Origin: Agrobacterium rubi TR3 = NBRC 13261
GTDB taxonomy: Bacteria > Pseudomonadota > Alphaproteobacteria > Rhizobiales > Rhizobiaceae
Direction of reading: 5' to 3'
Assembly: GCF_000739935.1 (NCBI RefSeq)
Contig: NZ_BBJU01000004.1
Span: forward strand, 114,390 to 178,389
Length of the DNA stretch: 64,000 bases
This document shows, piece after piece, positions 29,108 through 36,856 of the stretch. The notes under the pieces are model-generated. The model was not told the DNA's origin. It did not search any database and was given only the letters and a program-made list of their open reading frames with translations. Each line of letters begins with the position of its first letter. The stretch's first letter is position 1. The position numbers were made by a program, and so were the translations under genes.

Positions 29108-30124
29108 TCAGCCCTTGGCGAGTTTTTTTGCAGCTTCCACGGCAAAATAGGTCAGGATACCGTCGCAGCCTGCGCGTTTGAAGCACAGCAGCGTTTCCAT
29201 CATCACCCTGTCACCATCGATCCAGCCATTCATGGCGGCTGCCTTGATCTGCGTGTACTCGCCCGACACCTGATAGGCAAAGGTTGGCAGGCCGAAGGCC
29301 TCCTTCAAGCGCCAACAGATATCGAGATAGGGCAGGCCGGGTTTGACCATCAGCATGTCGGCGCCTTCTTCGACATCCAGTGCGGCATCGCGCACCGCTT
29401 CCGTGCCATTGGCCGGGCTGATGTAATAGCTGTTCTTGTCGCCCTTCAGCAGCCCGCTGGTGGAGATGGCCTCGCGATAAGGGCCGTAGAAGCCAGAGGA
29501 GAATTTCGTCGCATAGGACATGATGCCGACGTCTTGGTGGCCAGCCGCATCCAGCCCGCGGCGGATGGCACCGATGCGCCCGTCCATCATCTCGGAGGGC
29601 GATATGATGTCGGAGCCCGCATCGGCCTGCATGATCGCGGCCTTGACGACCTGATCCACCGTCTCGTCATTGACGATGAGCTCGCCGCGCAGAATGCCGT
29701 CATGGCCATGGCTGGTGAACGGGTCTAGGGCGACATCGGTGATGACGCCGATGTTCGGCACGGCTTTCTTGATGGCAAGCGTCGCCTGATTGATGAGGTT
29801 ATTGGCTTCCAGCACCTGCGAGCCGGTTTCGTCACGCAGGCCCATGTCGATGTTGGGGAAGGTGGTGATGGCGGGAATGCCGAGATCGGCGGCTTCCTTG
29901 ACGGCTTCCAGGGCCCTGTCGACACTCATTCGGTTGACGCCGGGCATGGAGGGGATGGGCTCGAGAATGTTGGTGCCCGGCACGATGAAGACCGGCCAGA
30001 TGAAATCATCCACCGTCAGCATGTTTTCACGCACCAGCCGACGCGTCCAGTCCGCCTTGCGGTTTCTGCGCATGCGGCGGTGGCCGGTGATGTGATCTAC
30101 GAGATGTGTCTTGTCGTTCATCAT
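29108..30124 (-). CDS. hemB: Porphobilinogen synthase (delta-aminolevulinate dehydratase)
   Basis: HemB condenses two 5-aminolevulinates to porphobilinogen in heme synthesis. The 338-residue barrel shows the Schiff-base lysines in MSYATKFSSGFYGP and MLMVKPGLPYLD. The metal loop reads DVALDPFTSHGHDG, with Asp/Ala in place of the zinc cysteines, as in the magnesium-dependent rhizobial enzymes. The ATG at 30124 follows AAGGA; a second ATG lies immediately after it. Confidence 0.96.
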   Translation of the reverse strand: MMNDKTHLVDHITGHRRMRRNRKADWTRRLVRENMLTVDDFIWPVFIVPGTNILEPIPSMPGVNRMSVDRALEAVKEAADLGIPAITTFPNIDMGLRDETGSQVLEANNLINQATLAIKKAVPNIGVITDVALDPFTSHGHDGILRGELIVNDETVDQVVKAAIMQADAGSDIISPSEMMDGRIGAIRRGLDAAGHQDVGIMSYATKFSSGFYGPYREAISTSGLLKGDKNSYYISPANGTEAVRDAALDVEEGADMLMVKPGLPYLDICWRLKEAFGLPTFAYQVSGEYTQIKAAAMNGWIDGDRVMMETLLCFKRAGCDGILTYFAVEAAKKLAKG

Positions 30125-30263
30125 TATGTCCTTCTTAGTCCGTCCCGACATAACACACCGAATGCGCCATGCGAATGCGACAGATCGTTACTGGCTTTGA
30201 CAACTGCGTCTCGCAGCGCAATATCTGCTGGTCGTGCCCGCAACAGGTCATTATCGTCGCCCC

Positions 30264-30701
30264 ATGGAACCTGATTCTCTACCGCAGCCCAAAATGTCGC
30301 TCGCCGAAATTCTCTACATCACCTTCTTAAGGCTGGTGGCGCTTTCGTGTTTCTGGTTTGGCCTGCAATATTGGGCGATGCTCACGGGTTATTCGCTGAA
30401 CGGGTTGGCGCGCTTCGATATGCTCAACATGCCATGGCGTGTTGCAGGCACCAGCCTTGCCGTTGTCTTTCCCGTCGCGGCGCTGGGCTTATGGCTCGGC
30501 GCGTCCTGGGGGGCGGTCATGTGGGTCATCGGTGCGGGTACCCAGATCGCCATGTACAAGGTCTGGCCGAATATTTACGGAAACAACACCATGGTACCTG
30601 TCATGCACGGCATCGTATCAACGGTTTATATACTATTCCAGGTCGCTTTTTGGCTCGATGCGCGCCAAAACGATGAACGCTCAAGAATTGATTTACCATA
30701 A
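30264..30701 (+). CDS. Four-helix membrane protein (DUF6163-like)
   Basis: This 145-residue protein has four predicted membrane helices (about residues 11-38, 53-75, 78-98 and 112-134). It resembles the small DUF6163 membrane proteins conserved in Rhizobiales, though I cannot confirm the family. The start is uncertain: ATG 30264 is used, with 30294 (MSLAEI) and a GTG at 30234 as alternatives. It is divergent from hemB. Confidence 0.65.
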   Translation: MEPDSLPQPKMSLAEILYITFLRLVALSCFWFGLQYWAMLTGYSLNGLARFDMLNMPWRVAGTSLAVVFPVAALGLWLGASWGAVMWVIGAGTQIAMYKVWPNIYGNNTMVPVMHGIVSTVYILFQVAFWLDARQNDERSRIDLP

Positions 30702-30930
30702 AATTAAAGCAATTCAGCCCGGATTTTTTCCATTTTTTCCTCGTAAGTCATTGAAAAATATAGCAGTGATTATGTCTATTTTGGACATGGTACAGCTTGC
30801 CTCAAAAGCGGAACATGCAGGTAACCATTCATTAATCCTGCATTTTAAGTAGAATTTTATGCGCATTGCTTAGATTTGGTCTCAAGGCGGGAAACAAACA
30901 AACACCGCCAAACAAAACAGTGAGGCAGTC

Positions 30931-31443
30931 ATGATCAATAGCAAAGCAAAGCCACAGGCAGTCGCAGCAGAAACCCAGGATGAAACCATCCGCTCCCTTT
31001 ATATGGAATCGCTCCACCTGGTCGAGCGCCTCCACCGCCGCCTTCTCGATGTCATCAAGGACGAGTTCGACCGTCAGGGTCGCGATGATGTCAACGCAGT
31101 TCAGGCGCTCCTGCTTTTCAACATCGGCACATCCGAACTGACCGCCGGCGAGCTGCGCTCGCGTGGTTACTACCTCGGCTCCAACGTGTCCTACAACGTC
31201 AAGAAGCTGGTAGACCTCGGCTTCATCAACCACCAGCGCTCCCGCATCGACCGCCGCTCGGTTCGCATCAGCCTGACCGAAAAGGGCCAGGACATCGCAG
31301 AAACCGTAGCAGGCCTCTATGAGCGCCACATCGGCTCCATCGAAAAAGTCGGCGGCATCGGCACCGGCGAGTTCGCAGAAATGAACAAGATGCTTCAGCG
31401 TCTGGACCGTTTCTGGAACGACTCCATCGCTTATCGCCTCTAA
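30931..31443 (+). CDS. ldtR: MarR-family regulator LdtR
   Basis: This 170-residue MarR-type winged-helix regulator has the recognition region ELTAGELRSRGYYLGSNVSYNVKKLVDLGFI and the wing RSRIDRRSVRISLTEKG. LdtR is known from Liberibacter and rhizobia as a regulator of the L,D-transpeptidase gene ldtP and of motility and stress genes. Its last ten codons form the left attachment site of the integrated element, and the protein end is restored intact (FWNDSIAYRL). Its usual neighbour ldtP is now at 59771, beyond the element. Confidence 0.93.
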   Translation: MINSKAKPQAVAAETQDETIRSLYMESLHLVERLHRRLLDVIKDEFDRQGRDDVNAVQALLLFNIGTSELTAGELRSRGYYLGSNVSYNVKKLVDLGFINHQRSRIDRRSVRISLTEKGQDIAETVAGLYERHIGSIEKVGGIGTGEFAEMNKMLQRLDRFWNDSIAYRL

Positions 31444-31445
31444 TC
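31411..31445 (+). other. attL, within the 3' end of ldtR
   Basis: These 35 bases match 58270-58304 at 31 positions. The identical stretch TTCTGGAACGAC is followed by CATCGCTTA and ends with the stop codon and TC. Both copies encode FWNDSIAYRL and stop, and all four differences are silent. This is the expected product of integration into a gene end with restoration of the reading frame by the incoming DNA. Confidence 0.85.
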
Positions 31446-31483
31446 CACTAGGGCGTTGTTACTGCTGCAAAATTAGAATGCCC

Positions 31484-31548
31484 TAACTGGCGCGTGAATG
31501 CTTAAAGGGGCACAGAAATGCATGCGGTGGCGTATGTTTACGCGCCAC
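31484..31548. repeat. Candidate integrase arm-type sites, left end
   Basis: TAACTGGCGCGT (31484-31495) is the reverse complement of 58212-58223, and TTACGCGCCAC (31538-31548) is repeated directly at 58221-58231. Short repeated motifs at both ends inside the attachment sites are typical integrase or excisionase binding sites. Confidence 0.6.
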
Positions 31549-31670
31549 CCGCGCGCCACAGGAAAGTACCTCCAGTACCGCTTAAAGCGCCTCACGGCTT
31601 CCCTCCGTGGTGCGCTTTCCTGCGTTGAAGCGAGTGGTACTGTGGTGCGTTCGAATCGTTGGAGCCGCAC

Positions 31671-32366
31671 ATGTACGTAACCTATTTTGATGAAGTGAAA
31701 GCTATGCCAAAGAACGGGCAGAACCACTACGTGGTCGCCGGGCTTGTGGTGCCTGCTTCACAGATTGGTGCAATCGAGAAAGCCGTGTCGGATTTGTCCG
31801 AAGAGGTGTTTGGCTCCCGCGAGCTGGTAAAAGAAACCGAATTTCACGCTAGCTACCTATATTTCGGTAAGTCCCACTTCAAAGGAGTGGATGCCAAGAA
31901 GCGGTTGGAGGTCTTCGAACAGCTCTACAAAATCATTGCGGAAGCCGAAGACGTCAAGCGCGTATACGCCTCTATCGATACGACGAAGCTATGGGGCGAT
32001 ATCGCACCGGAGACAGCGTTCCAGCATTTCGTGGAGCGGGCGGAGATGGCTATCCCGTCCAAAAGCAGCTCGCTGCTGATTGGCGATCTCGATGACGAGC
32101 AGGCGCACAACATGGTGCGTGACTTCCAGAAGTACCGCCAGCACGGAACTCCGACCAAATGGGGCATCAACATTGTCAGTCTGGTTGACAGCGTCCACTT
32201 CTGCCGGTCACATCACTCCCGCATGCTTCAGCTTGCAGACGTATATGCCTTCAAGGTTGGAGGTATGTATGGGAACCGGAAAGGCTGGATGGCGGAGCAG
32301 TGGGGCAAGATGATGGGCAATTTGGACCTGCATGCGCACCGCTACAAGGATTGGCCTAAGAGATAG
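31671..32366 (+). CDS. DUF3800 domain protein
   Basis: This 231-residue protein begins MYVTYFDEVK, like the DUF3800 family, whose conserved acidic residues suggest a RNase H-like nuclease fold. Further family features are the acidic GDLDDEQ segment in the middle and the late SLVDSVHFCRSHHSRMLQLADVYAF, where the LADxxA-type motif is clear. The ATG at 31671 follows GGAG. It is the first gene of the element after attL and is a frequent cargo of mobile elements; function is unknown. Confidence 0.8.
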   Translation: MYVTYFDEVKAMPKNGQNHYVVAGLVVPASQIGAIEKAVSDLSEEVFGSRELVKETEFHASYLYFGKSHFKGVDAKKRLEVFEQLYKIIAEAEDVKRVYASIDTTKLWGDIAPETAFQHFVERAEMAIPSKSSSLLIGDLDDEQAHNMVRDFQKYRQHGTPTKWGINIVSLVDSVHFCRSHHSRMLQLADVYAFKVGGMYGNRKGWMAEQWGKMMGNLDLHAHRYKDWPKR

Positions 32367-32375
32367 TGCTATCCT

Positions 32376-32639
32376 TTACTGATGGGCGAGGGCGGCACGC
32401 GCTTCATCAAAAACCGGCCCGCTAAGATTCTTAACGCCGCCTTTGTCTAGTTCTGCGGGGTTCTCCAACGCAAAGTCAGCCCAGTCTATGATGGCTTGAA
32501 GGCGCTCCCGCAGCGCTAGATAGGCAACAGCTACAGGGTAGTCGATGGTATCCCATCCGCCGACGCGACCTAATTCATCTGCTTTCTGGATAATCTTGGC
32601 CGCGTTCTCAGCGGCTAAGGCGTGGTTTGGCGTATTCAC
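32376..32639 (-). CDS. Hypothetical phage-type protein
   Basis: This 87-residue, mainly helical soluble protein (NHALAAENAAKIIQKADELG...) is not recognised. It is the last gene of a three-gene leftward unit (33158 to 32376) and overlaps the preceding gene by 32 bases, a density typical of phage early genes. The unit starts at the divergent operator region near 33203. Confidence 0.6.
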   Translation of the reverse strand: MNTPNHALAAENAAKIIQKADELGRVGGWDTIDYPVAVAYLALRERLQAIIDWADFALENPAELDKGGVKNLSGPVFDEARAALAHQ

Positions 32640-32838
32640 GTCTCAAATCTTTCATTCGTTCATTTTTAGCACGCCGGAAGTCCTCAATGGTCGGCAGCGT
32701 CATTTCCTCGGCCTTGGTTCTGGCGGCGAGGAAGGCCAATTTCTCGTTCCTAGTTCGCGCTGGAGGGGGAGGGGCTAATGCCTCCCCCTGAAGATTGAGC
32801 AGATGGAAGAAATGGGAGGCGTCGGCGCTTTTCATCAA
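32608..32838 (-). CDS. Hypothetical small protein
   Basis: This 76-residue protein has a proline-rich stretch (PPPPARTRNEK) followed by a charged helix. It is not recognised. It overlaps the next gene of the leftward unit and starts just two bases after the previous stop. Its short length and lack of motifs keep confidence moderate. Confidence 0.5.
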   Translation of the reverse strand: MMKSADASHFFHLLNLQGEALAPPPPARTRNEKLAFLAARTKAEEMTLPTIEDFRRAKNERMKDLRREYAKPRLSR

Positions 32839-32840
32839 AT

Positions 32841-33158
32841 CTACCGCGAGAGAATGCCAGGATTGTCCAGAAGTGCCGTATAGGCCGTTTCATACTCCCG
32901 CCCGAGCAAACTTGTTTCCGTTACCTGCTCAACCGTCACACGGTGGCCGACCATTTTCGCAAGGACGTCAGCAGCCATTTTGGCCACGCCAAGGACATCG
33001 AAACGGACATCAACAAGGTGGTGACGGGAAGCGTATTCACTTGCTGCATCATCACCGTCAAACTGGTTTGGGTCGATGTAGAAGTAGGTGGGGTAGTCCC
33101 GTTGCGTGGCCAACTCTTGTTTGAGGGTTTCGCCTTGAAGATTGATGGAGGTAGTCAT
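32841..33158 (-). CDS. Hypothetical small acidic protein
   Basis: This 105-residue soluble protein starts MTTSINLQGETLKQELA and is mixed alpha/beta in appearance. It is not recognised. It is the first gene of the leftward unit. The AAGGAAAG ahead of its ATG is a good ribosome site. The 24-base operator lies 45 bases upstream, so it should be a repressed early phage gene. Confidence 0.6.
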   Translation of the reverse strand: MTTSINLQGETLKQELATQRDYPTYFYIDPNQFDGDDAASEYASRHHLVDVRFDVLGVAKMAADVLAKMVGHRVTVEQVTETSLLGREYETAYTALLDNPGILSR

Positions 33159-33202
33159 TGGGGTTTCTTTCCTTGTCTCATCATATTCACCTGAATACTT
33201 AA

Positions 33203-33226
33203 AGTTGTAAACGGATTTCTACAACT
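33203..33226. promoter_or_regulatory. 24-bp inverted-repeat operator, copy 1
   Basis: Arms AGTTGTA (33203-33209) and TACAACT (33220-33226) flank a ten-base centre. The reverse complement of the site at 42676-42699 agrees at 22 of 24 positions. The site lies between the divergent genes 32841-33158 and 33296-33601. A shared site in two divergent promoter regions of one phage-like element points to a common repressor. Confidence 0.75.
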
Positions 33227-33295
33227 ATTTGTCCATAGGTAGACTTTTAGCGGGGAAGGCTTATACCTTTATGCCCAACACAATGGAGAGCGTAC

Positions 33296-33601
33296 ATGGC
33301 TCACAGTATCAAACTTGACGACCTTTCAATGTCTGACCTTCAAAGCCTCATAGCCGATGCACAGAAGGCTTTAACGGGAAAAGTCGATGCAGAACGTGCC
33401 GAGCTTATGAAAAAGCTTCATGCACTCGATGCGATCTCTGGAAAGTCATCAAAGGCAGAGCGTGGCCGCTCTAGCCCGAAGCCCCAGTATCGCGGGCCGA
33501 ACGGTGAGGAGTTCAGCGGGCGCGGAGGTATTCCACGTTGGGCCAAGGAACTGGGCATCAAAGACAAAGCAGGGTTAGAGCCTTACCGCATCAAGGAGTA
33601 A
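33296..33601 (+). CDS. H-NS-family nucleoid protein
   Basis: This 101-residue protein has an N-terminal helical oligomerisation part (MSDLQSLIADAQKAL...ERAELMKKLHAL), a flexible linker, and the H-NS C-terminal DNA-binding motif PQYRGPNGEEFSGRGGIPRWAKELG. Such proteins silence AT-rich foreign DNA or counter host silencing. The gene is rightward and divergent from the leftward early unit, with the shared operator in between. It may help control the element or the host. Confidence 0.88.
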   Translation: MAHSIKLDDLSMSDLQSLIADAQKALTGKVDAERAELMKKLHALDAISGKSSKAERGRSSPKPQYRGPNGEEFSGRGGIPRWAKELGIKDKAGLEPYRIKE

Positions 33602-33712
33602 AGGGATTCTCCCGCCTCAAGACACGTGGCTTGGGGTGTTGATCTAGCGCCATGGTCTCTGCCCTCATTGCACCCGTAAGGGTGGATGATGGGTGGGTGC
33701 GAAGCACGGGTG

Positions 33713-33741
33713 CAAAATAAAAGGCCCCACTGAGGGGCCTA
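33713..33741 (-). terminator. Terminator of 33739-33960
   Basis: AGGCCCC (33722-33728) and GGGGCCT (33734-33740) form a hairpin; on the minus strand it is followed by TTTATTTT. The stop codon of the gene lies in the first arm. Confidence 0.75.
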
Positions 33742-33960
33742 ATTCGGCAGAAACGGAATCACCACTTCCTGCGTTTTTGCGAAGTTCCTGAGAATGTCCA
33801 TTTGTTCGGGCGTCACCCCGACTTCATCGACTACAAGAACGATATTCGTGCAGAACGTGATGTTTTGCGTGTCCAGATTTGGAAGTAGCATTCCGCTTGG
33901 TAGCAGATAGAAGTCAACATTGGCGGCGGACACGCCACCATCAAGGTAAAAGCGTATCAT
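33739..33960 (-). CDS. Hypothetical protein
   Basis: This 73-residue protein (MIRFYLDGGVSAANVDFYLLP...) looks like a small globular alpha/beta protein. It is not recognised. The AGGAGG-type site (TTAGGAGGCTGCG) ahead of its ATG is strong, and a terminator follows directly, so it is probably real. Confidence 0.6.
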   Translation of the reverse strand: MIRFYLDGGVSAANVDFYLLPSGMLLPNLDTQNITFCTNIVLVVDEVGVTPEQMDILRNFAKTQEVVIPFLPN

Positions 33961-33971
33961 CGCAGCCTCCT

Positions 33972-34010
33972 AAAAAGGAAAAGGCCCCTGTAACTTTCGC
34001 TACAAGGGCC
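33972..34010 (-). terminator. Terminator of 34112-34279
   Basis: GGCCC and GGGCC arms around TGTA/TACA form a stem between 33983 and 34010, and the minus strand continues into TTTTCCTTTTT. It lies behind the 55-codon gene. Confidence 0.65.
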
Positions 34011-34111
34011 GGTGAACTGGTCGGCTATGGTTTAACAAGCGGCCGGACGCTTGGCAGGTCACGGGATTGCCGGAGGCCTTTCCCTGCTTCCCGAGATAGG
34101 CACACCTCCCT

Positions 34112-34279
34112 TCAATGTTTGGTCTTAAGTCTGAGCAGCCTGCGGCATTCATCGCAAGCGCTGGAATTAGGTTCGCATGTGAAGTCTTGCGCCCTTTTAA
34201 CCGTCATCGGCGGGGGCATGTGAGGAAGCTCAAATTGCTCCTCGATATCGGCGCGTAAGGCGTCGCGGAATGTTTTCAT
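34112..34279 (-). CDS. Small Cys-containing protein (55 aa)
   Basis: The frame starts MKTFRDALRADIEEQFELPH and ends CDECRRLLRLKTKH. Three cysteines (C-x7-C-x2-C) could bind a metal. GGAGAG ten bases ahead of the ATG supports translation, and a terminator follows. The function is unknown. It is a typical short phage gene. Confidence 0.55.
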   Translation of the reverse strand: MKTFRDALRADIEEQFELPHMPPPMTVKRAQDFTCEPNSSACDECRRLLRLKTKH

Positions 34280-34344
34280 GATGGCTCTCCGTGAAGTTAT
34301 TCACGAACCCATCGTGCGCCGGAGGCAGAATCTCGTCCAGAAAT

Positions 34345-35181
34345 TTAACGGTGCTCGGGAGGGCTTGGGGTAGTGTCAGAGACCACAGTCCAATCAGTGA
34401 ACGTCCTTAGCGGACTCGCTTCAGCCTTCTTCCCAAAATCCATTTTGTGGGGCTTGCGTAAGGTCAGATAGGCGCGTACCGAACCAATAATGATGACTGC
34501 CAGCAATGCAATACTGCCGTAAGCGAACCATGCTGTTGGTGAGGTCATTCCTTCGAAATAGCCAGCTGTAAAGATGTCGGCGCTACTCCACCCTGCTGCA
34601 ACGCCAACTAAGGTCAACATCCATGCCCAGTAGTTCAGTGTATAGACTGGTACCCTCGATTTCTTTACGGGTGATTTGGCGGATATAAGGACGCCAATAA
34701 GGTTTAAGGAAGAGCTTTCCCCCGTGTGCAGGATTTCGCACACAAATCCCTGTCCGGGCTCGATATATTCAAAGCTCACAGTCAAGGAGCCGTCCTCGCT
34801 GAGGCTCATCGAGGCGTCCATCGCTTCATCGGCCATTGAAGCGAGGTTATATTGAAGGAACTTCTCACCTTCAGGAAGCGTGAGCCTGAGCGGCTTTTTT
34901 GGTGTTATATCGGAACGCCGTATGGTTTGATTTCCGTCATTCCAGATGAAGATATTTGCAAAAGTGGCTCTTGGGACATCGACCCCTTCAAACGTGATTT
35001 TGAGGCTTCTGCGGAAAGGCTCCTGTTGCTCACCTACGATAGTGGAGGCGGTCGTATCGTACGCAAGACGAGAGACGGGACGCGATTTGAACGTCAGATA
35101 TAGGGCGTAGACCGCGAGCAGTGTGCCCACGAGGAACGCTAGGTTGAAACCCCACGTGGATGTAATTGTCTGCCAGTCCAA
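34345..35181 (-). CDS. Membrane protein with three helices, unknown function
   Basis: This 278-residue protein has an N-terminal membrane helix (about residues 11-31), a soluble beta-rich domain of about 140 residues, then two helices (about 188-208 and 217-238) and a basic tail. It is not recognised. It is isolated on the minus strand among accessory genes of the element, so an accessory role (exclusion or defence) is possible but unsupported. The overlap of its start with a divergent short frame is not meaningful. Confidence 0.65.
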   Translation of the reverse strand: MDWQTITSTWGFNLAFLVGTLLAVYALYLTFKSRPVSRLAYDTTASTIVGEQQEPFRRSLKITFEGVDVPRATFANIFIWNDGNQTIRRSDITPKKPLRLTLPEGEKFLQYNLASMADEAMDASMSLSEDGSLTVSFEYIEPGQGFVCEILHTGESSSLNLIGVLISAKSPVKKSRVPVYTLNYWAWMLTLVGVAAGWSSADIFTAGYFEGMTSPTAWFAYGSIALLAVIIIGSVRAYLTLRKPHKMDFGKKAEASPLRTFTDWTVVSDTTPSPPEHR

Positions 35182-35281
35182 AGCGCACCTCGTGAAACAA
35201 CTTCACTGTATTTAGCACGCCCATCCCGACAAAATCGATGCAGTACGGCACAAGTTTCCACAATCCACAGGCTGCAAACAA

Positions 35282-35734
35282 CTAAACCCTGTTCCATGGC
35301 GCGCGGTGTTCGCGCCGTAAAGCCAGCTCTACGGTCTTGAAGTCCTCGGTTTGGTAAAACCACAGCGAAATAATCCCGCCGGAACGTGCCGCCTGATAAA
35401 TGAGGTTATTCATCCGCACGTTCGTTTCCTGACCGCCCTTGTAGCAGTTCTTCGGAGATATGGTGCCGTACCCCATGTTGTAGCGACGGGAGAGGTTGTT
35501 GGTTTCCCCAATGTACCGGATTTCATCGTCCATCGTTAGGACATAGACGCCGGGGTGGGCATAGGTGCGGGGTATCTTGAACTTGCAGAAGGGGCCTGCA
35601 CCGTACCTGTTTAGCGGGTACAGGTCGCGCTTGGCGTACCGTTCCTGCGGCATCAGCATATCAACCGAACCATCAGCAGATCGCACGGGTTCAATGTCGC
35701 AGACATGGACGAATTGAAAGCCACGAAGAATCAT
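35282..35734 (-). CDS. GIY-YIG nuclease-like protein
   Basis: This 150-residue protein carries a GIY-YIG core: GVYVL (residues 62-66) and RYIGETNNLSRRY (73-85), then a conserved Asn-rich segment and a late Glu in VELALRREH. The layout fits a single-domain nuclease with a roughly 60-residue N-terminal extension. It could cut DNA as a homing or defence nuclease; the target is unknown. It lies on the minus strand beside the membrane protein gene. Confidence 0.8.
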   Translation of the reverse strand: MILRGFQFVHVCDIEPVRSADGSVDMLMPQERYAKRDLYPLNRYGAGPFCKFKIPRTYAHPGVYVLTMDDEIRYIGETNNLSRRYNMGYGTISPKNCYKGGQETNVRMNNLIYQAARSGGIISLWFYQTEDFKTVELALRREHRAPWNRV

Positions 35735-35898
35735 GAAATTTATCTAAGCTGGGGTTGAAATTGCTGGATCGGCTTCATATCTCTATTTCTCAAGTTTCAT
35801 GGGCAGTATTGGGTTCGAATCCCCTCGTCTTCCTAGTGTCGTTACCTATTTTGATGGCCATTCTTGGATGTGCCACTAACCTGATGGGAGAAAACGAC

Positions 35899-36051
35899 AT
35901 GACGAATAACTATACCGGAAGAAAGAGCTATACTGGACTAGGCATACAACTGAAATATTGCATCGGCCTCTTTATGATGACTTTATTCGGGATCGGCACT
36001 AGTTGGGTGAGCGGATTCTCCCCCATATTGGATCGGCCAGTAGCCGCATGA
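35899..36051 (+). CDS. Small single-pass membrane protein (50 aa)
   Basis: The 50-residue frame starts MTNNYTGRKSYTGLG and has one hydrophobic helix (KYCIGLFMMTLFGIGTSWV). The ATG at 35899 follows GGGAGA at good spacing and a terminator follows. The frame is open upstream to a TTG at 35755, which would add 48 mostly hydrophobic residues; the inner start has the better site. Not recognised. Confidence 0.5.
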   Translation: MTNNYTGRKSYTGLGIQLKYCIGLFMMTLFGIGTSWVSGFSPILDRPVAA

Positions 36052-36075
36052 AAAACCCGCTCCGGCGGGTTTTTC
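36051..36075 (+). terminator. Terminator
   Basis: ACCCGC (36055-36060) and GCGGGT (36065-36070) with flanking A and T runs form a compact rho-independent terminator just behind the small membrane gene. Confidence 0.8.
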
Positions 36076-36133
36076 TTTGCCCACCTGTGGGTAAGTTTTT
36101 CTTGCAGTCATTCACAACCTGACTCATCGTGAT

Positions 36134-36182
36134 GGCGGGGCGGGTGCAGGTTCCGTACACCTGACGCCCCGCCGATTTATTT
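36134..36182 (+). terminator. Strong GC hairpin, possible terminator
   Basis: GGCGGGGCG (36134-36142) pairs perfectly with CGCCCCGCC (36165-36173), with further pairing inside (GGTG/CACC), then GATTTATTTT. It lies between the small membrane gene and the phage replication operon and may terminate or attenuate transcription entering that operon. Confidence 0.5.
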
Positions 36183-36223
36183 TCGGCAAAGTACGGCGGC
36201 ATAAACAATGAAAGTACGGGGAT

Positions 36224-36856
36224 GTGGAACGTCCTATTTTATTCAGCGGCCCAATGGTTCGGGCCATTCTCAGAGGTCAAAAAACTCAAACACGTCGCGT
36301 AATTAAAGGGCCAGCCGAAGGCTACAATGCCCACGGCATCAATACCCTCTTTCGCTGTCCCTACGGTAAACCCGGCGACATATTATGGGTGAGAGAGACT
36401 TGGGCCGAGGTAGGAAGTTTCGATCCCGGTATCACGGTCTACCGGGCAGATTATCCAGATTGTATTCCCGGCCAATTCGAAAACGTACCTGAATCTATCG
36501 AAGAGATGGGCAATGTTTGGAAGCCGAGCATTCATATGCACCGGCATCGCTGCCGGCTCTTGCTGGAAATCGTAAGTGTTCGCGCTGAACGGCTGCATGA
36601 TCTGTCCCAGGAGGACGCGAAGGCGGAGGGATTAAGCCGCCTAAGCAAAGATGGTGGCGCTACCTACAAATACGGCATTCCTGATCGCGATGGGCTTCCC
36701 GGCAATGATAATGACGGGTGGCATTGGCATGAATGGGAAGTTGATCCACGCAAGGCGTTCAAACTTCTGTGGGCCAAAATAAACGGTGTAAAAAACTGGT
36801 ACGCCAACCCATGGGTATGGGTGGTCGAATTCAAGCGGGTGACCGCTGATGAATAA
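36224..36856 (+). CDS. Phage ASCH-like protein
   Basis: This 210-residue protein begins RPILFSGPMVRAILRGQKTQTRRVI, the hallmark of a widespread phage family sometimes called morphogenetic protein, whose fold is ASCH/PUA-like (GDILWVRETWAEV follows). ASCH domains bind RNA or modified bases; the phage role is unclear. It is the first gene of a rightward operon and overlaps the next gene by eight bases. Confidence 0.8.
   Translation: MERPILFSGPMVRAILRGQKTQTRRVIKGPAEGYNAHGINTLFRCPYGKPGDILWVRETWAEVGSFDPGITVYRADYPDCIPGQFENVPESIEEMGNVWKPSIHMHRHRCRLLLEIVSVRAERLHDLSQEDAKAEGLSRLSKDGGATYKYGIPDRDGLPGNDNDGWHWHEWEVDPRKAFKLLWAKINGVKNWYANPWVWVVEFKRVTADE

Noticed and set aside
31498..31680. Short frames on both strands in the left arm region
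   Set aside because: They lie in repeat-rich attachment-site DNA, have no ribosome sites and show no similarity to proteins.
35811..35823. GGGTTCGAATCCC, like a tRNA T-arm, inside the element
   Set aside because: Only 13 bases match; no acceptor stem, anticodon arm or CCA could be built around it, so neither a tRNA nor an old attachment site can be supported.
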